64,000 bases of DNA, from positions 136,501 to 200,500 of the forward strand of contig NZ_AKWY02000024.1 in assembly GCF_000306255.2 (NCBI RefSeq), read 5' to 3'. The notes under the pieces are model-generated. The model ran no database searches. It saw nothing but the letters and a program-made list of their open reading frames with translations, and was not told where the DNA came from. The number at the start of each line of letters is the position of its first letter. Positions within the stretch are counted from its first letter, which is position 1. The DNA is from Leptospira noguchii serovar Panama str. CZ214. GTDB lineage: Bacteria > Spirochaetota > Leptospiria > Leptospirales > Leptospiraceae. The position numbers were made by a program, and so were the translations under genes. Shown in pieces: positions 1 through 19,411 of the stretch.

Positions 1-595
<595 letters not shown>

Positions 596-703
596 CCAGT
601 TCTAAGCTATCGAAGGCTTCTCCTTTCTGAAATAGATTAGAACTGGAAAGAGGACCGAATCCTATGTCAAAATTCGGTAAAATTTACTACAAAAGAAAAA
701 AAC

Positions 704-1089
704 TCAGTACACTTTCAATAATTCAACTTCAAAAATGAGAGTAGAGTTCGGAGGAATTGCAGCCCCGGCTCCTCTGGAACCATAACCTAATTCTGGAGGA
801 ATTGTAAGTTTGCGAATCCCACCTTCTTTCATTCCTCGAACTCCTCTGTCCCAACCTTTGATTACCTCCCCCGCTCCCAAATTGAAAGTAAAAGGGGTTT
901 TTCTGTCTCTGGAACTATCAAATTTTTTACCGTTGGTCAGTGTTCCTACATAATGAACCGTAACGTTCGAACCTGAAAAGGCTTCTTTTCCAGTCCCGAT
1001 ACGAATCTCTTTGATGACTAAGTCTTCCGCAAATGTAGGAACTACTACAATGCAAAGAATCACTAAGATGAATATTAAACGTGTAAATT

Positions 1090-1093
<4 letters not shown>
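704..1093 (-). CDS. Exported FKBP-type peptidyl-prolyl cis-trans isomerase
   Basis: 129 residues. An N-terminal hydrophobic signal peptide (about 1-22, ending near TFAED) is followed by one FKBP domain. Family residues are clear: VHYVGTL, GKKFDSSRDR, VIKGWDRGVRGMKEGG, LGYGSRGAG and the closing LIFEVELL strand. FKBPs catalyse cis-trans isomerisation of X-Pro bonds; the signal peptide puts this one outside the cytoplasm, where it would help fold periplasmic or surface proteins. Its start ATG overlaps the stop of the upstream RNA-binding protein gene by 4 bp (ATGA), so the two are probably co-transcribed and translationally coupled. The signal sequence lacks a clear lipobox. Confidence 0.88.
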
Positions 1094-1473
<380 letters not shown>

Positions 1474-1598
1474 GGAATCAATTTGCAAAATCTAATTCTA
1501 TTGAAAACTAAATTCCATCTGTATCGAAACAAAACGCTCAGATTCTATGTTCTTTATAAAAAAATTTCCAAGAAAACAGGAAACAAGAACATGGAATT

Positions 1599-2645
1599 GT
1601 GGCGGACTTTTTTCAACTCAACCCCGGTGAAATTCTTACCTTGGTCGAAAAAGCAGGTTATGAACCTTCGGGCCATTGTATGGCTCTCAATAGTTTAGAA
1701 AACAGAGTCTTTGATCTCAGACTAGAAAATGGCTCCCATATTATTTCTAAATTCTATCGCCCAGGCAGATGGAATCGGACACAAATCTTAGAAGAACATA
1801 AATTCTTACAAGACCTAAAAGAAGAAGAAATTCCGGTTTGTTCTCCTATCTTATTTCAAGATGGAAATAGCCTATCTTCGTTTCAGGAAAAAATATTCTA
1901 TTCTTTTTGGCCCCGTATCGGTGGCAGATCCCCCGATGAACTGAGTCCCGAAAATCTAAAAATGATAGGAAGGCTTCTTGCCAGAATTCATAACGTAGGC
2001 CAATCCCAATCATTCAAACATAGGATCACACTCAATTCTAAAACCTATGGAACCGACCCACTAGAAAACTTACTCCAAGGAGAATGGATTCCTTCCAGTT
2101 GCAAAAAAGAATATTTAGAAACCACAAATCGAATTTTAGATTTATTCCAAGAAAGTATAAAATCGGTTCCATTGCATAGAATTCACGGAGACTGTCATAA
2201 AGGAAATCTACTCTTTGGAAAAGAAGGTTGGTTCTTTGTAGACTTCGACGATTGTCTGCAAGGCCCTGCGGTTCAAGACTTTTGGATGTTACTTTCCAAA
2301 GGAAAAGAAGCGCTTGCAGAAAGAGAATCTATTCTTTCTGGTTATAGAGAGTTTAGAGATTTTGACGACTCTTGGTTTGATCTAGTAGAAATTCTTAGAG
2401 CAATGAGATTTGTTCACTATTCCGCTTGGATTGCCAACCGGTTTCATTCCGACCCTTCGTTTCCAACCGCGTTTCCTCATTTTGCAGGAAACGAATATTG
2501 GGAAAAAGAAACCTTAGAACTAAAAGAACAACTGAATCTAATTCTAAATTTATCTGGAAGTAAAAATTTCTTTTCTGTTACAGAATCGATTTCAGAAGAA
2601 AAAGAACTTACCAATCGGGATTTTTTTTGGGATTTAGAAGACTAA
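1599..2645 (+). CDS. SrkA/RdoA-like (YihE family) kinase
   Basis: 348 residues from a GTG start. It belongs to the aminoglycoside phosphotransferase/choline kinase fold and most resembles SrkA (YihE), a stress-response Ser/Thr kinase of about 330 residues. Visible motifs: an ATP-binding Lys region near SHIISKFYRPGRW (about 48-60), the catalytic loop HGDCHKGNLLF (about 200) and the metal-binding FVDFDDCLQGPAVQDFW (about 217). The GRWNRTQILEEH stretch after the lysine is typical of the YihE branch. It stands alone between the RRM/FKBP pair and the phosphate transporter. GTG is taken as start because no in-frame ATG precedes the conserved N-terminal segment. The substrate is unproven. Confidence 0.8.
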   Translation: MADFFQLNPGEILTLVEKAGYEPSGHCMALNSLENRVFDLRLENGSHIISKFYRPGRWNRTQILEEHKFLQDLKEEEIPVCSPILFQDGNSLSSFQEKIFYSFWPRIGGRSPDELSPENLKMIGRLLARIHNVGQSQSFKHRITLNSKTYGTDPLENLLQGEWIPSSCKKEYLETTNRILDLFQESIKSVPLHRIHGDCHKGNLLFGKEGWFFVDFDDCLQGPAVQDFWMLLSKGKEALAERESILSGYREFRDFDDSWFDLVEILRAMRFVHYSAWIANRFHSDPSFPTAFPHFAGNEYWEKETLELKEQLNLILNLSGSKNFFSVTESISEEKELTNRDFFWDLED

Positions 2646-2801
2646 CCGATTGATTTTGTAACAGAAAAGTAATTTTTCAGTACTGATTCCAGACAAAATT
2701 TCAGTTGTCCGGTTTCTTAGATTCAAAAGACTCAAGAAGAACTCTAAACAAGAGTCAAAGCGAAAATTGTAGATTCTACAAAACAATAAACGGAAGCGTT
2801 C

Positions 2802-5093
<2,292 letters not shown>

Positions 5094-5106
5094 ATCTTTT
5101 TGTTCT

Positions 5107-5134
5107 GTCACGATTTACAAAAGTAAATCGTGAC
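5107..5134. repeat. 12-bp perfect inverted repeat (hairpin) after pit
   Basis: GTCACGATTTAC, a 4-base loop AAAA, then GTAAATCGTGAC. It lies 14 bp after the pit stop. There is no T-run directly after it on either strand, so it is not a textbook intrinsic terminator. It may protect the 3' end of the transcript or act together with the stronger hairpin at 5192. Confidence 0.5.
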
Positions 5135-5191
5135 AAGATAAACCGATACAAAACCAAAACAATCTGTTTCGGATGAAAAACTTTTCTTTAG

Positions 5192-5228
5192 AAAAACCGC
5201 CTCGTTCCAAAAGAATGATGCGGTTTTT
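5192..5228 (+). terminator. Probable intrinsic terminator
   Basis: AAAAACCGC and GCGGTTTTT pair across an inner, partly paired TCGTTC/GAATGA arm with a short loop. The hairpin is followed by further T residues (seven T in total). The symmetric A-run and T-run would let it work in both directions. It is the likely end of the phosphate transporter transcript. Confidence 0.6.
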
Positions 5229-5239
5229 TTATAAACACA

Positions 5240-6066
5240 ACTTGTATTTGTTTTTCTTTATTCTGATTGTGGAAACTTTACATTTTATAAAAGTTTTACT
5301 GTAAAATTAATGAGAAAACGACTTTACTGAGTTCTATAAAATTAAGTGCCGTAAACTTCCATTACAAAAACCTGTTTTAAAACAAAATACGAATACTTTA
5401 TATATAGTTCTGAACATGAGATTTAAAATTTAAAGTCCAAGACCTTTCGTTGATTTTTAAGTTTGTAAATCTACCACAAAAGCTAATACCATTATACAAA
5501 ATATGATAAAACTATCCTTGAAAGCTGATTACAAGAATATCAATCAGTGTAATACGAATTTTAATTTTGGTCGGAACTACTACTTTTAGGGCATTCCAAT
5601 TAAATTCAAAAACAAAAATTTTCACATCGAATTCACATTATAATAATTTCGCTTAAACAGACCAATACTACATCAAGAATCGACGCATGGTCAATATATT
5701 GATACATTACAATAATAAAATATACTTAAAATAACTTGACCGGAGAGGAGAGCCCGGCCTGTGGTTGCACTTTATAAACTCACAGGAACGCTCATATATA
5801 TTTTTGATTGGATAAATAAAAAACTTATTTTAAACTGAGTTCGTGTAAAAACACTATGTCGTTTTGTATTTAGACTTGTCTCAAAACCTCAAAGAATTAT
5901 GATAATTCTTTAGAAATTTTTAATAAAATGTAGTAGTTCCTACAAACTAAGTCACATTGATCCATATTGAAGTTTAAAACAGATTTCCCCTACTAATGTT
6001 CATGTGGTAGTTCCCACATTTTAAGAATCGATTTGTAAAATTCAAATCCCAACTTTTTTCAGAAAA
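5240..6066. other. Gene-free AT-rich spacer with several repeat fragments
   Basis: No convincing ORF. Contents: a diverged copy (5325-5418) of the sequence also found at 62911-63003; a 28-bp fragment (5731-5758) shared with the MITE-like element at 14071-14335; and two 16-bp palindromic units at 5929-5944 and 6003-6018. The rest is low-complexity AT-rich sequence. Confidence 0.6.
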
Positions 6067-6120
6067 ATGAATTCATTAAACCGAATTTATGTTAGAATAA
6101 AAAATCCTAGAAAGAGAAAG

Positions 6121-6461
6121 ATGCTATTCGAAATCCAACTTTATAATAAAGATCAAAACAAATACGATCTAGAAATCGAAAGTATATTAAAAAAATCCTA
6201 TATTGATGCTGGATTTACCGATCCGGAAATGGCCGAAAAAATCTTTGCATTAAAAAACGTAGAAAAATCTAAGTGGCAATTGCACAAACGGTGCGGTGAT
6301 CAGTCGGAACTAATACAAACCCCTACCGACAATTTGCAGAAATCGACGAAGCGGAAATCAAAATATTTGGATTCCGGAAAGCTGCTCACAAACTTTATGA
6401 AAAGTTCAAATATTTTAGAAATCCTTCCAGAGACTGGATCCGAAATAATAGACAGTTTTAG
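6121..6461 (+). pseudogene. Frameshifted small gene, possibly a toxin remnant beside a putative immunity gene
   Basis: From ATG 6121 (AGAAAGAG upstream) the frame reads MLFEIQLYNKDQNKYDLEIE and continues to about QSELIQTP near 6330. The original frame then runs on to 6519 with basic, low-complexity sequence. The frame one base back becomes protein-like (YRQFAEIDEAEIKIFGF, later EKFKYFRNPSRDW) and stops at 6461. The switch lies near an ACCCCTACC tract. One indel in a single gene of about 113 codons explains this best; the uninterrupted 6067-6519 frame (150 aa) is the alternative. No family recognised. Its position directly before a double-CXXCG protein suggests a decayed partner such as a polymorphic toxin end, which is inference. 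Confidence 0.5.
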
Positions 6462-6484
6462 GTTGATGAAAAAACATATAACCC

Positions 6485-7061
<577 letters not shown>

Positions 7062-7065
7062 AGAT

Positions 7066-8328
<1,263 letters not shown>

Positions 8329-8340
8329 GTGGAAGCTCCT

Positions 8341-8937
8341 TTATTCAGTTTGTTTACGATCGATCTGAATTACTGTATCAATGATTCCGTAATTCTTCGC
8401 TTCTTCTGCTGTCATGTAAAAATTTCTTTCTGTATCTTTTTGAATCTGTTCCACACTTTTTCCTGTGTGTTTATGATAAATAGAATTGAGAATTTCTTTC
8501 AGCTTGAGTACCTCTCTTGCTTGGATCTCAATATCACTCGCCTGGCCAGTAGCTCCACCCATCGGTTGATGCATCATGATTCTTGAATTGGGAAGCGCAG
8601 AACGTTTTCCAGCCGCCCCTCCCGCAAGAAGTAAGGCCGCCATAGAAGAAGCCTGACCTAAACAAAGCGTTCTTACATCCGGTTTAATATACTGCATCGT
8701 GTCATAAATTGCAAGACCAGAAGAAACATATCCACCCGGAGAATTGAGATAAAGATAAATATCCCTTTCTGGATTTTCGGCTTCTAAAAACAACAATTGA
8801 GCCGTAATCACGTTTGCGTAGTCGTCGTTGATTGCATTCCCTAAAAATATGATTCTATCTTTTAAAAGCCGGGAAAATATATCGTACGATCTTTCTCCTC
8901 TACTCGTTTGTTCGATCACATACGGGATTACGCTCAT
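8341..8937 (-). CDS. clpP: ATP-dependent Clp protease proteolytic subunit ClpP
   Basis: 198 residues. The catalytic Ser98 lies in GQASSMAA and His123 in MMHQPMGG; the acidic triad member is expected in the KDTERN region. The YLYLNSPGG oxyanion-loop segment is intact. ClpP forms a double heptameric barrel in the cytoplasm and degrades substrates fed by ClpX. Its start overlaps the tig stop by 4 bp (ATGA), so the two are translationally coupled. Leptospira carry more than one ClpP; this is the copy paired with ClpX. Confidence 0.97.
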   Translation of the reverse strand: MSVIPYVIEQTSRGERSYDIFSRLLKDRIIFLGNAINDDYANVITAQLLFLEAENPERDIYLYLNSPGGYVSSGLAIYDTMQYIKPDVRTLCLGQASSMAALLLAGGAAGKRSALPNSRIMMHQPMGGATGQASDIEIQAREVLKLKEILNSIYHKHTGKSVEQIQKDTERNFYMTAEEAKNYGIIDTVIQIDRKQTE

Positions 8938-10289
8938 GCTTTCACTTCTTCCTTTTGGTTAAGATAATCTTTTATCTGCCCAATGTTCAATTTGTCAGTA
9001 TATTTCTTTTCTACAAGACCAAAGAGTGTATTATCTATTTTTTTTGCGAAAAAATTCTCCCGATATTGTTCCATGAGTTTTCCTTTTTCCAGTTCTTTTT
9101 TAAGATCGGACAGTGAAATTTGATAACTTGATGCAAGTTTTTCTAAATCTGCATCAAAATCTTGCTCAGAATAAGAAATATTTTCGGTCTCTGCAATTTT
9201 TTGACGTGTAAAATAATGTTTAAGACGAGTTTCAGCCAATTTTTGAAAACTTTCTTGAATTTCCTTTATATCCTTTTGAACCATCTCCGCGTATTTTTCC
9301 ATTGTAATATGAGGAAGTTTGAATTCATGAATCATATTGTGAAATACGTTTTCTGTTTCTTCTTTAAGATAAGATTCAGGGAAAACATATTTGGAATCGT
9401 CTATAATTTCTTTATAAATCTCGTCTAACTTTTTGTTTTTAACTCTATCTTCAAAACCTTCTTTCAAATTCTTACGAATTTTATCTTTGAGAACGTTTAA
9501 AGATTCAGAACCGTCAAACTCGGAAGCAAGATCATCGTCCACGGCGGGAAGTATGTTCGCATAAAGAGCCTTGATCGTAACAGAATATTCAAATGTCTTT
9601 CCTGCGACTTCATTTTGAGAATAGTCTTCCGGAAACTTATGTACAAACTCTTTTTTTTCTCCAGATTTCATTCCATAGAGATTTTCATCAAAACCTTTCA
9701 GATTATTTTCATGACCTAAATGATAATCGTTAGATGTATTACCTGGATTTTGAAGTTCCTGACCTTTTTCGCAAACCGTATATTCCATATCAATAATATC
9801 CCCGGACTCTGCAATCTGGCCTTCTTCTTTTAACTGTTTACGAGCGAGATCTTTACGAATCTTTTCTATTTCCTCGGAAACGTCTAAATCAGAAACGGAA
9901 ACTTCTGGAAGTTTGATTTTTATTTTTTTATATTTTCCCAAATTGATTTCCGGAGTAGTTTCATAAACCGCAGTAGCGATCAAATTTTTACCCGGTTGAT
10001 AATCTTGAATTTCAAATTTAGGAAATCGAATCATTGGATGTTCCAACTTCGAAAGAATAGAAGTCATTCCGTCTACGATCAAAGTATTGATCGCATCACT
10101 TGCCACACTATCACCTAAATGACGTTTGACCATGTTAAGAGGAGCTTTTCCCGGACGAAAGCCTGGAATTTTTACTTTTTTTTGTTTTTCCTCATACGTT
10201 CTATCAAAAGCTTTTTCTATGTCAGAAGCTTCGAATGTAAGTTTAATATCAACGGTAGCGTTAGAATTTTTTTTTGTTTTATAATCCAT
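8934..10289 (-). CDS. tig: Trigger factor (ribosome-associated chaperone and PPIase)
   Basis: 451 residues. The N-terminal ribosome-binding domain carries the signature [17 protein letters not shown] (about 43-60). The middle FKBP-like PPIase domain spans about 150-245 ([29 protein letters not shown]). The C-terminal half is the charged helical cradle. Trigger factor binds near the peptide exit tunnel and shields nascent chains. It heads the tig-clpP-clpX operon, a very common bacterial order that links folding and degradation. tRNA-Gly lies just upstream on the same strand. Confidence 0.96.
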   Translation of the reverse strand: MDYKTKKNSNATVDIKLTFEASDIEKAFDRTYEEKQKKVKIPGFRPGKAPLNMVKRHLGDSVASDAINTLIVDGMTSILSKLEHPMIRFPKFEIQDYQPGKNLIATAVYETTPEINLGKYKKIKIKLPEVSVSDLDVSEEIEKIRKDLARKQLKEEGQIAESGDIIDMEYTVCEKGQELQNPGNTSNDYHLGHENNLKGFDENLYGMKSGEKKEFVHKFPEDYSQNEVAGKTFEYSVTIKALYANILPAVDDDLASEFDGSESLNVLKDKIRKNLKEGFEDRVKNKKLDEIYKEIIDDSKYVFPESYLKEETENVFHNMIHEFKLPHITMEKYAEMVQKDIKEIQESFQKLAETRLKHYFTRQKIAETENISYSEQDFDADLEKLASSYQISLSDLKKELEKGKLMEQYRENFFAKKIDNTLFGLVEKKYTDKLNIGQIKDYLNQKEEVKA

Positions 10290-10323
10290 GAATCGACCTG
10301 GGGAAGGGTGATATAAAAGAAAA

Positions 10324-10395
<72 letters not shown>

Positions 10396-10457
10396 GATCA
10401 TTTAGGTAGATCCATCATTTATAGGAAAAGTAAGGTGTAAACACACTTTTTGGAGAA

Positions 10458-11090
10458 TCATTTACTCTTCAAAATTTTTTGAAAAAACGGAATTAGATTT
10501 TTAGCAAGAATACGATGTCCTTCTGCAGTCGGATGAATTCCATCTTTCTGATTTAAATTTTTGATTCCTGCAACTCCATCTAAAAAGAAAGGAACTAAAA
10601 TTAAATTTTCTTCTTTTGCAATTTTAGGAAAAACGGCTTCGAATTTTTTTCTATATTCTTTTCCTAAATTTGGAAAAGTCTTCATACCCAAGAGAAGAAT
10701 CTTTGCTTTCGAATTTTTCTTTCTCACTTTAGAGATGATCTCTTTTAAATTTTTTTCGGTTTGATCCGGAGAAATTCCTCTCATGGAATCGTTGGCTCCT
10801 AGTTCTAAGACGAACCAATCAAATTCGGAGGACATTGCCCAATCCAAACGAGATAGCCCTCCGGAACTTGTATCCCCACTTACACCCGCGTTGATCGTTT
10901 GAGAAATAATTCCTTTTTTAGAAAGTTCTTTTTCTAAAAGCGCAGGAAACGCTTCTTCGGGAGAATTAAGACCAAAACCCGCTGTAAGACTATCTCCAAA
11001 AAATAATATTCGGATCGTTTTAGAATCCGAATGAATAGAAGTAAAAAAGAAACAACCTAAAATAAAAATCAGGATCTTGAAAAAAAACAT
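10458..11090 (-). CDS. Exported GDSL/SGNH-family esterase (TesA-like)
   Basis: 210 residues with a hydrophobic signal sequence (about 1-21, [10 protein letters not shown]). All four SGNH blocks are present: block [12 protein letters not shown] (nucleophile Ser about 33), block II Gly in [12 protein letters not shown], block [14 protein letters not shown] with the oxyanion Asn, and block [11 protein letters not shown] with the catalytic Asp-His pair. Closest in layout to TesA/arylesterase lipases that hydrolyse acyl esters or acyl-CoA in the periplasm. It is divergent from the GH3 gene, sharing a short intergenic region. A Cys near residue 13 sits in the signal helix, but no good lipobox is seen. 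Confidence 0.87.
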   Translation of the reverse strand: MFFFKILIFILGCFFFTSIHSDSKTIRILFFGDSLTAGFGLNSPEEAFPALLEKELSKKGIISQTINAGVSGDTSSGGLSRLDWAMSSEFDWFVLELGANDSMRGISPDQTEKNLKEIISKVRKKNSKAKILLLGMKTFPNLGKEYRKKFEAVFPKIAKEENLILVPFFLDGVAGIKNLNQKDGIHPTAEGHRILAKNLIPFFQKILKSK

Positions 11091-11137
11091 AGATCGCCTA
11101 CTCCCGGAATTTGTTTTTACAGAATTTCCGGTTTTCT

Positions 11138-12890
<1,753 letters not shown>

Positions 12891-12894
<4 letters not shown>

Positions 12895-14054
12895 TACACG
12901 ATTCCGGAAATCCGATCTCTAAGGTCGGACGACCCGGAGTTTATATACACTATCCCTATTGTATTCAAAAATGTGAATATTGTGATTTTTATTCCGTAGG
13001 AAACGGTAAAAATCAAATCCCGGACGAAACCGGACTTTTCCAAAGATACAAAGAAGAAATTATAACAAGAATTTCGGACAATCCTTTCTTTTCTGACTTA
13101 GAATTTGACACTATTTTTTTCGGAGGGGGTACCCCTTCCAGAGCAGAAGTTTCTAAAATTTCGGATCTAATCGTTTTTTTACGAAATAATATTAATTTTT
13201 CAGAATATTCAGAAATTACTATAGAATGCAATCCGGAGGATATTACTCCAAATTTTTTAAAGTCCATTGAACAAGCCGGAATCAACCGTATATCCGTGGG
13301 AATTCAGAGTTTTGATCCGGAAAAACTTCAATTTTTAGGAAGATATTACGACCCGGATCGTTATGAAAAAGTTTTAGAAACTGTGAAAAACTCAGGGATT
13401 TCCAATTTTTCCGCAGACTTAATTTATGGAATTCCGGGTCAAACGATTCAGGAAATACTACGAGACATTCAAAAGGTTTTGTCTGTTGGAGGAAAACATA
13501 TCAGCCTCTACGCGCTTACCGTGGAAAAAGGAACGGAATATTCCAGAAAGGTAATGGATAAAATTTCTCCGGGTCCAGAAGAAGAGATCCAAGAAAAAAT
13601 TTTAAAACTTTTACCTGACTTACTTTCGCCTTATGAATTATTTCAGTACGAGGTTAGCAATTTTTCTAAACCTGGTTTTTTTTCCAGACACAATCTCAAA
13701 TACTGGACGATGGAATACTATCTGGGAATTGGTCCGGGAGCGCACGGCTTTCTTCCTTCTGGAAGATATTCTAATCCTAAAAACGTAGATACTTATAAAA
13801 GAAAGTATTTTTCCGAAGAATATACAAAACCAGACTTCTATGAAGAATTGGTTTTATCTTTATTTCGTTTATTCCAACCAATTTCGATGAAAAGTTTTTA
13901 TGAATTGATTCCAGATCAAAGTCACATTTTAGATCTGCGGCTAAGAAAGTTTCAAGAATCCGGACTCTGCGAATTTTCAAATGGGATTTTTCAATGGAAA
14001 CCAGAAGCAGTTTTATTTTTAGATTCTAAAATTTTAGAACTAACCTCTTATTAA
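12891..14054 (+). CDS. hemW: HemW-like radical SAM protein (coproporphyrinogen III oxidase-like)
   Basis: 387 residues. The radical SAM cluster motif [12 protein letters not shown] (about 24-35) has the CX3CX2C spacing and is followed by FFGGGTPS (about 81), the SAM-binding GGTPS element. [19 protein letters not shown] and the C-terminal HemN-type region ([21 protein letters not shown]) are diagnostic of the HemN/HemW family. HemW lacks true coproporphyrinogen oxidase activity and serves as a haem chaperone, so the HemN reaction should not be assumed. It is coupled by a 4-bp overlap to the GH3 gene; the functional link is unclear. Confidence 0.88.
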
Positions 14055-14070
14055 TCGAATCTATTTTAAC

Positions 14071-14335
<265 letters not shown>

Positions 14336-14795
14336 ATTATTTTACAATTCTTTTGAACACTTTCTTATTTGATTCCAAGAAACAAGCACTTCTATTTTAT
14401 CATTTGAATCGAGCAGTCAAAATTTAAGTTTTCAGTAATTTTACACAGTCTTTGTAGAAACAGTTTAAAAAAGTTACGACTGAAACAACAGATGCTGACT
14501 TTTTAGATAAAATTCTATTAAAATGACCTAATTTAAACTATAAATCCACTGATAAAAGTAAATTCGGCCTATTTTCAATCTTTAAACGTACCTGGGTAAT
14601 ATTCAAAAATAATTGTATACAATTTTCAATATATACCAGATTTATAATCAAACCTGTATATCAATACATAAAAAAATAGATTTTGCACTGTTTTGTACCC
14701 AAACTATCTATATTTGTTCAAAACTTTCCGAAAAAAAATCCATTGAGCAAATTTACGGCGCAATTCTTTTTATTCTAACAGTTAGGGAAAATAGG
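14336..14795. other. AT-rich spacer between the MITE-like element and the thioesterase-like gene
   Basis: No supported gene. An open frame runs from 14613 into the next gene, but its first 61 codons are AT-rich, lack a ribosome site at their start and look non-coding. A purine-rich AGGGAAAATAGG just before 14796 marks the likely true start. Confidence 0.5.
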
Positions 14796-15203
14796 ATGAT
14801 AACGACGAATACAAAAATACATTACTTTGAAATTTCCGTTGAAAACCATCATTGTAACGAGGACAGAAGCCTAAATCTAGAAAATGTACAACTCTTTTTG
14901 AACGAAGCCAGAAAACAAGCTCTCAGAGAAATCGAATTGAATTCTCAAAACTTAGATCTTACTCATATCGAACCAATTGTGCTTTGGTCGGAAAGCGATT
15001 ATAGAGGTCAGATCCATTTTCCGGATTCGATTTTAGTTCAAACCGAATTTAGGACCATTACAAACGCACGTTACAGAATTATTCAGAAACTGATCCGAAA
15101 ATCAGACAGCAGAGTTGTTTGTAATTCGAATTCATTTTGTATTCTTTTTGATTCCAATCGAAACAGACCTTGGAAACAGTCCGTTTCTTTAAGAGCAGTT
15201 TAA
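14796..15203 (+). CDS. Hotdog-fold acyl-CoA thioesterase-like protein
   Basis: 135 residues from ATG 14796, chosen for the upstream AGGGAAAATAGG. The pattern fits YbgC/4-hydroxybenzoyl-CoA thioesterases: an N-terminal strand, a long helix VQLFLNEARKQALREI, a second strand around IVLWSESDYRG, then VQTEFRTITNARYRIIQKLIRK and a terminal strand of the type CILFDSNRNRPW. The usual catalytic Asp before the helix (as in DxxGxxxN) is not obvious: the segment reads HHCNEDRSLNLENV. Activity is therefore uncertain and it may be a degenerate member. It is flanked by repeat-rich spacers and may be a recent arrival or relic. Confidence 0.5.
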   Translation: MITTNTKIHYFEISVENHHCNEDRSLNLENVQLFLNEARKQALREIELNSQNLDLTHIEPIVLWSESDYRGQIHFPDSILVQTEFRTITNARYRIIQKLIRKSDSRVVCNSNSFCILFDSNRNRPWKQSVSLRAV

Positions 15204-15681
15204 AGTTTATTCTAAAACCTTAAGATCAATTGGATTTATCGATAAAACAAAATCTTTTTGAAAATGTAGGAACTACTACATTTCTTAGAGAAAGAGAACT
15301 TTATAAAATCGTAATTAGTCTAAAAAGACGTAACTGTGGGAACTACCACATTTATTATAGTTCGGAATTTATAGAATGATGTTACAATTCATCTTTTACA
15401 GCTCTAAAATAACGTGGGTTCGGCGTAATAAAACAAGCAAAAATTTTCTATAAGTGGCAGTTCCCACATTTCCAAACATATCTGTAAAATCGTGATTTGC
15501 GGGAATTCCTACAAAAATCGTCGTATGCACAATTTATAGTTTTTGAGCATTTTTTTTAATACAAGTCATCTCAAAAATATCTTAGAGTTCGGTATTTTAA
15601 ACAAAGATAAAATATTTTTAAGATAGGTTATATCATAATTTCTGTATGCGTTCCTACATTTTAGGAAACGACTTGTAAAGT
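15204..15681. repeat. Spacer made largely of 16-bp palindromic units
   Basis: Six variants of the unit TGTGGGAACTACCACA lie at 15265-15280, 15335-15350, 15453-15468, 15498-15513 and 15643-15658, plus a weaker form of the MITE end near 15411-15425. Several are followed by a similar tail of the type ATTTTAGGAAACGACTTGTAAA. There is no ORF. The same family occurs at 5929, 6003 and 62042 and inside flhB. Confidence 0.65.
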
Positions 15682-16163
<482 letters not shown>

Positions 16164-16167
<4 letters not shown>

Positions 16168-17873
16168 ACTTTTTTTAATCCGGCGAAATCTTTAAATTCG
16201 ATCATTTCCTTTTGAGACTTTCCAGCTGGTATCATCGGAAATACTTTTTCCTCTGCTGGTATCATTACTTCTAAAAATACGGCTCCATCGTCTTTTGTGA
16301 AAAATTCAATCGCTTTATCTATTTCCGATTTATCTGAAATTTTCATCGCGGGAATAGAATACGCTTCTGCGAGTTTTACAAAATCAGGATTAAAATTCCA
16401 CTCAGACTCTGAGAATCTTTCTTCGTAAAATAATTCCTGCCACTGACGAACCATTCCTAAAAAGTTATTATTGAATACTAGAATTTTTACTCCCAATTTA
16501 TTCGCTGCGATAGTTGCTAATTCTTGAATATTCATTTGAATCGACCCGTCACCCGAAATACAAATGGTAGTTTTATCCGGTCTTCCAAATTTTGCTCCAA
16601 TCGCGGCGGGAAGTCCGTAACCCATCGTCCCCAATCCTCCAGAAGTGAGCCAATTGTTTGGTTCATCCATAAGATAATATTGAGCGGCCCACATCTGATG
16701 TTGGCCCACGTCCGTCGAAACAATTGCTTTCCCTTGAGTTTTTTTATAAAGACGTTCCAAAAAATCCTGTGGTTTAATTTCATTTCCAGAATTGTCAAAA
16801 TCCAAGGGATGTTCTTTTTTTAGACTTTGAAGATGAGTAAGCCATTCCTTACGTTCTTGTTTTTTTACAAACGGTAAAATAGCACTTAACGTGTCTTTTA
16901 AATCCCCGTGTAAAAGGTAATCCACCTGAATTCGCTTATTAAACTCCGCTGTATCTATATCAATATGCGCTCGAACCGCTTTTTCCGCAAATTCTCCTAT
17001 TTTTGCAACCCGGTCATCAAACCTAGCTCCTAAATTAAGTATATAATCACATTCTAATACTGCTTTATTTGCAGTAGCGGTTCCGTGCATTCCCAACATT
17101 CCAATACTTAAGGAGTGAGTTCCCGGAAAAGACCCTAGCCCCATCAGAGTTGTTGTCACCGGAATCCCCCCTTTAGTAGCTAATTCTAAAATTTCTTTAG
17201 AAGCACCTGCGTTAATCGCACCTCCTCCTACATACAAAAGAGGTTTTTTAGATCGATTGATCGCTTCCGCAAATTCTTCTAAATTTCCGCTAACCGTTGG
17301 TTTTTTATAATGATGAGGAGCAATTTTTAATCGGGAAGCTTTTCTTACATTAGTCAGTTCTGTTTGTACATCTTTAGGAAAATCTAATAAAACTGGTCCT
17401 GGGCGACCACCTAACGCAATTAAGGTGGCTTCTTCAAAATGCCTTGCTATATCGTCTGCCGATTTTATCAGAGCATTGTATTTTGTGATCGGTATGGTAA
17501 TTCCAAAAATATCCGCTTCTTGAAAAGCGTCCGTTCCTATCGCATTCGTAGCCACCTGTCCCGTAATGGCTAGAATCGGAACCGAATCCATCTTTGCATC
17601 AGTAAGTCCGGTAACTAGATTAGTTGCTCCCGGTCCAGATGTTGCAATACAAACCCCTAACTTTCCTGTCGCTCTTGCATATCCTTCTGCCATGTGAACC
17701 GCACCTTGTTCATGTCTTACCAGGATATGTTTGATTTTTTTACTCTTATAAATTTCATCATAAAAGGGAAGAATGGCTCCGCCAGGGTATCCAAAAACGA
17801 CATCCACTCCGTATTCTTCCAGAAGTTCCACCATCAATCTGGCACCGGTTACTCTTCCTGATTCTGCAGACAT
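16164..17873 (-). CDS. ilvB: Acetolactate synthase large (catalytic) subunit
   Basis: 569 residues. This ThDP enzyme condenses pyruvate to acetolactate, or pyruvate with 2-oxobutyrate. The catalytic Glu is in [15 protein letters not shown] (about 55), the FAD/DHAP-type middle domain follows, and the ThDP/Mg motif begins GDGSIQMN (about 445) and ends at FNNN. The start is supported by AAGGGGGAG upstream of the ATG. It is the first gene of ilvB-ilvH, with a sigma70-like promoter just upstream. No leader attenuator was recognised. Confidence 0.97.
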
Positions 17874-17893
17874 GATTTCTCCCCCTTAACGTC

Positions 17894-17922
17894 CATAAAG
17901 ATAACGGAAAGGCTACTGTCAA
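17894..17922 (-). promoter_or_regulatory. Candidate sigma70 promoter of ilvBH
   Basis: On the minus strand TTGACA (17917-17922) and TTTATG (17894-17899) are separated by 17 bases, and a purine-rich ribosome site and the ilvB ATG follow. The -35 is perfect and the -10 is weak. The implied leader is very short, leaving no room for an attenuator. Confidence 0.4.

Positions 17923-19411
<1,489 letters not shown>

Noticed and set aside
14613..14795. N-terminal 61 codons of the open frame before the thioesterase-like gene
   Set aside because: AT-driven residue composition and a clear ribosome site at the internal ATG 14796 show it is untranslated leader.
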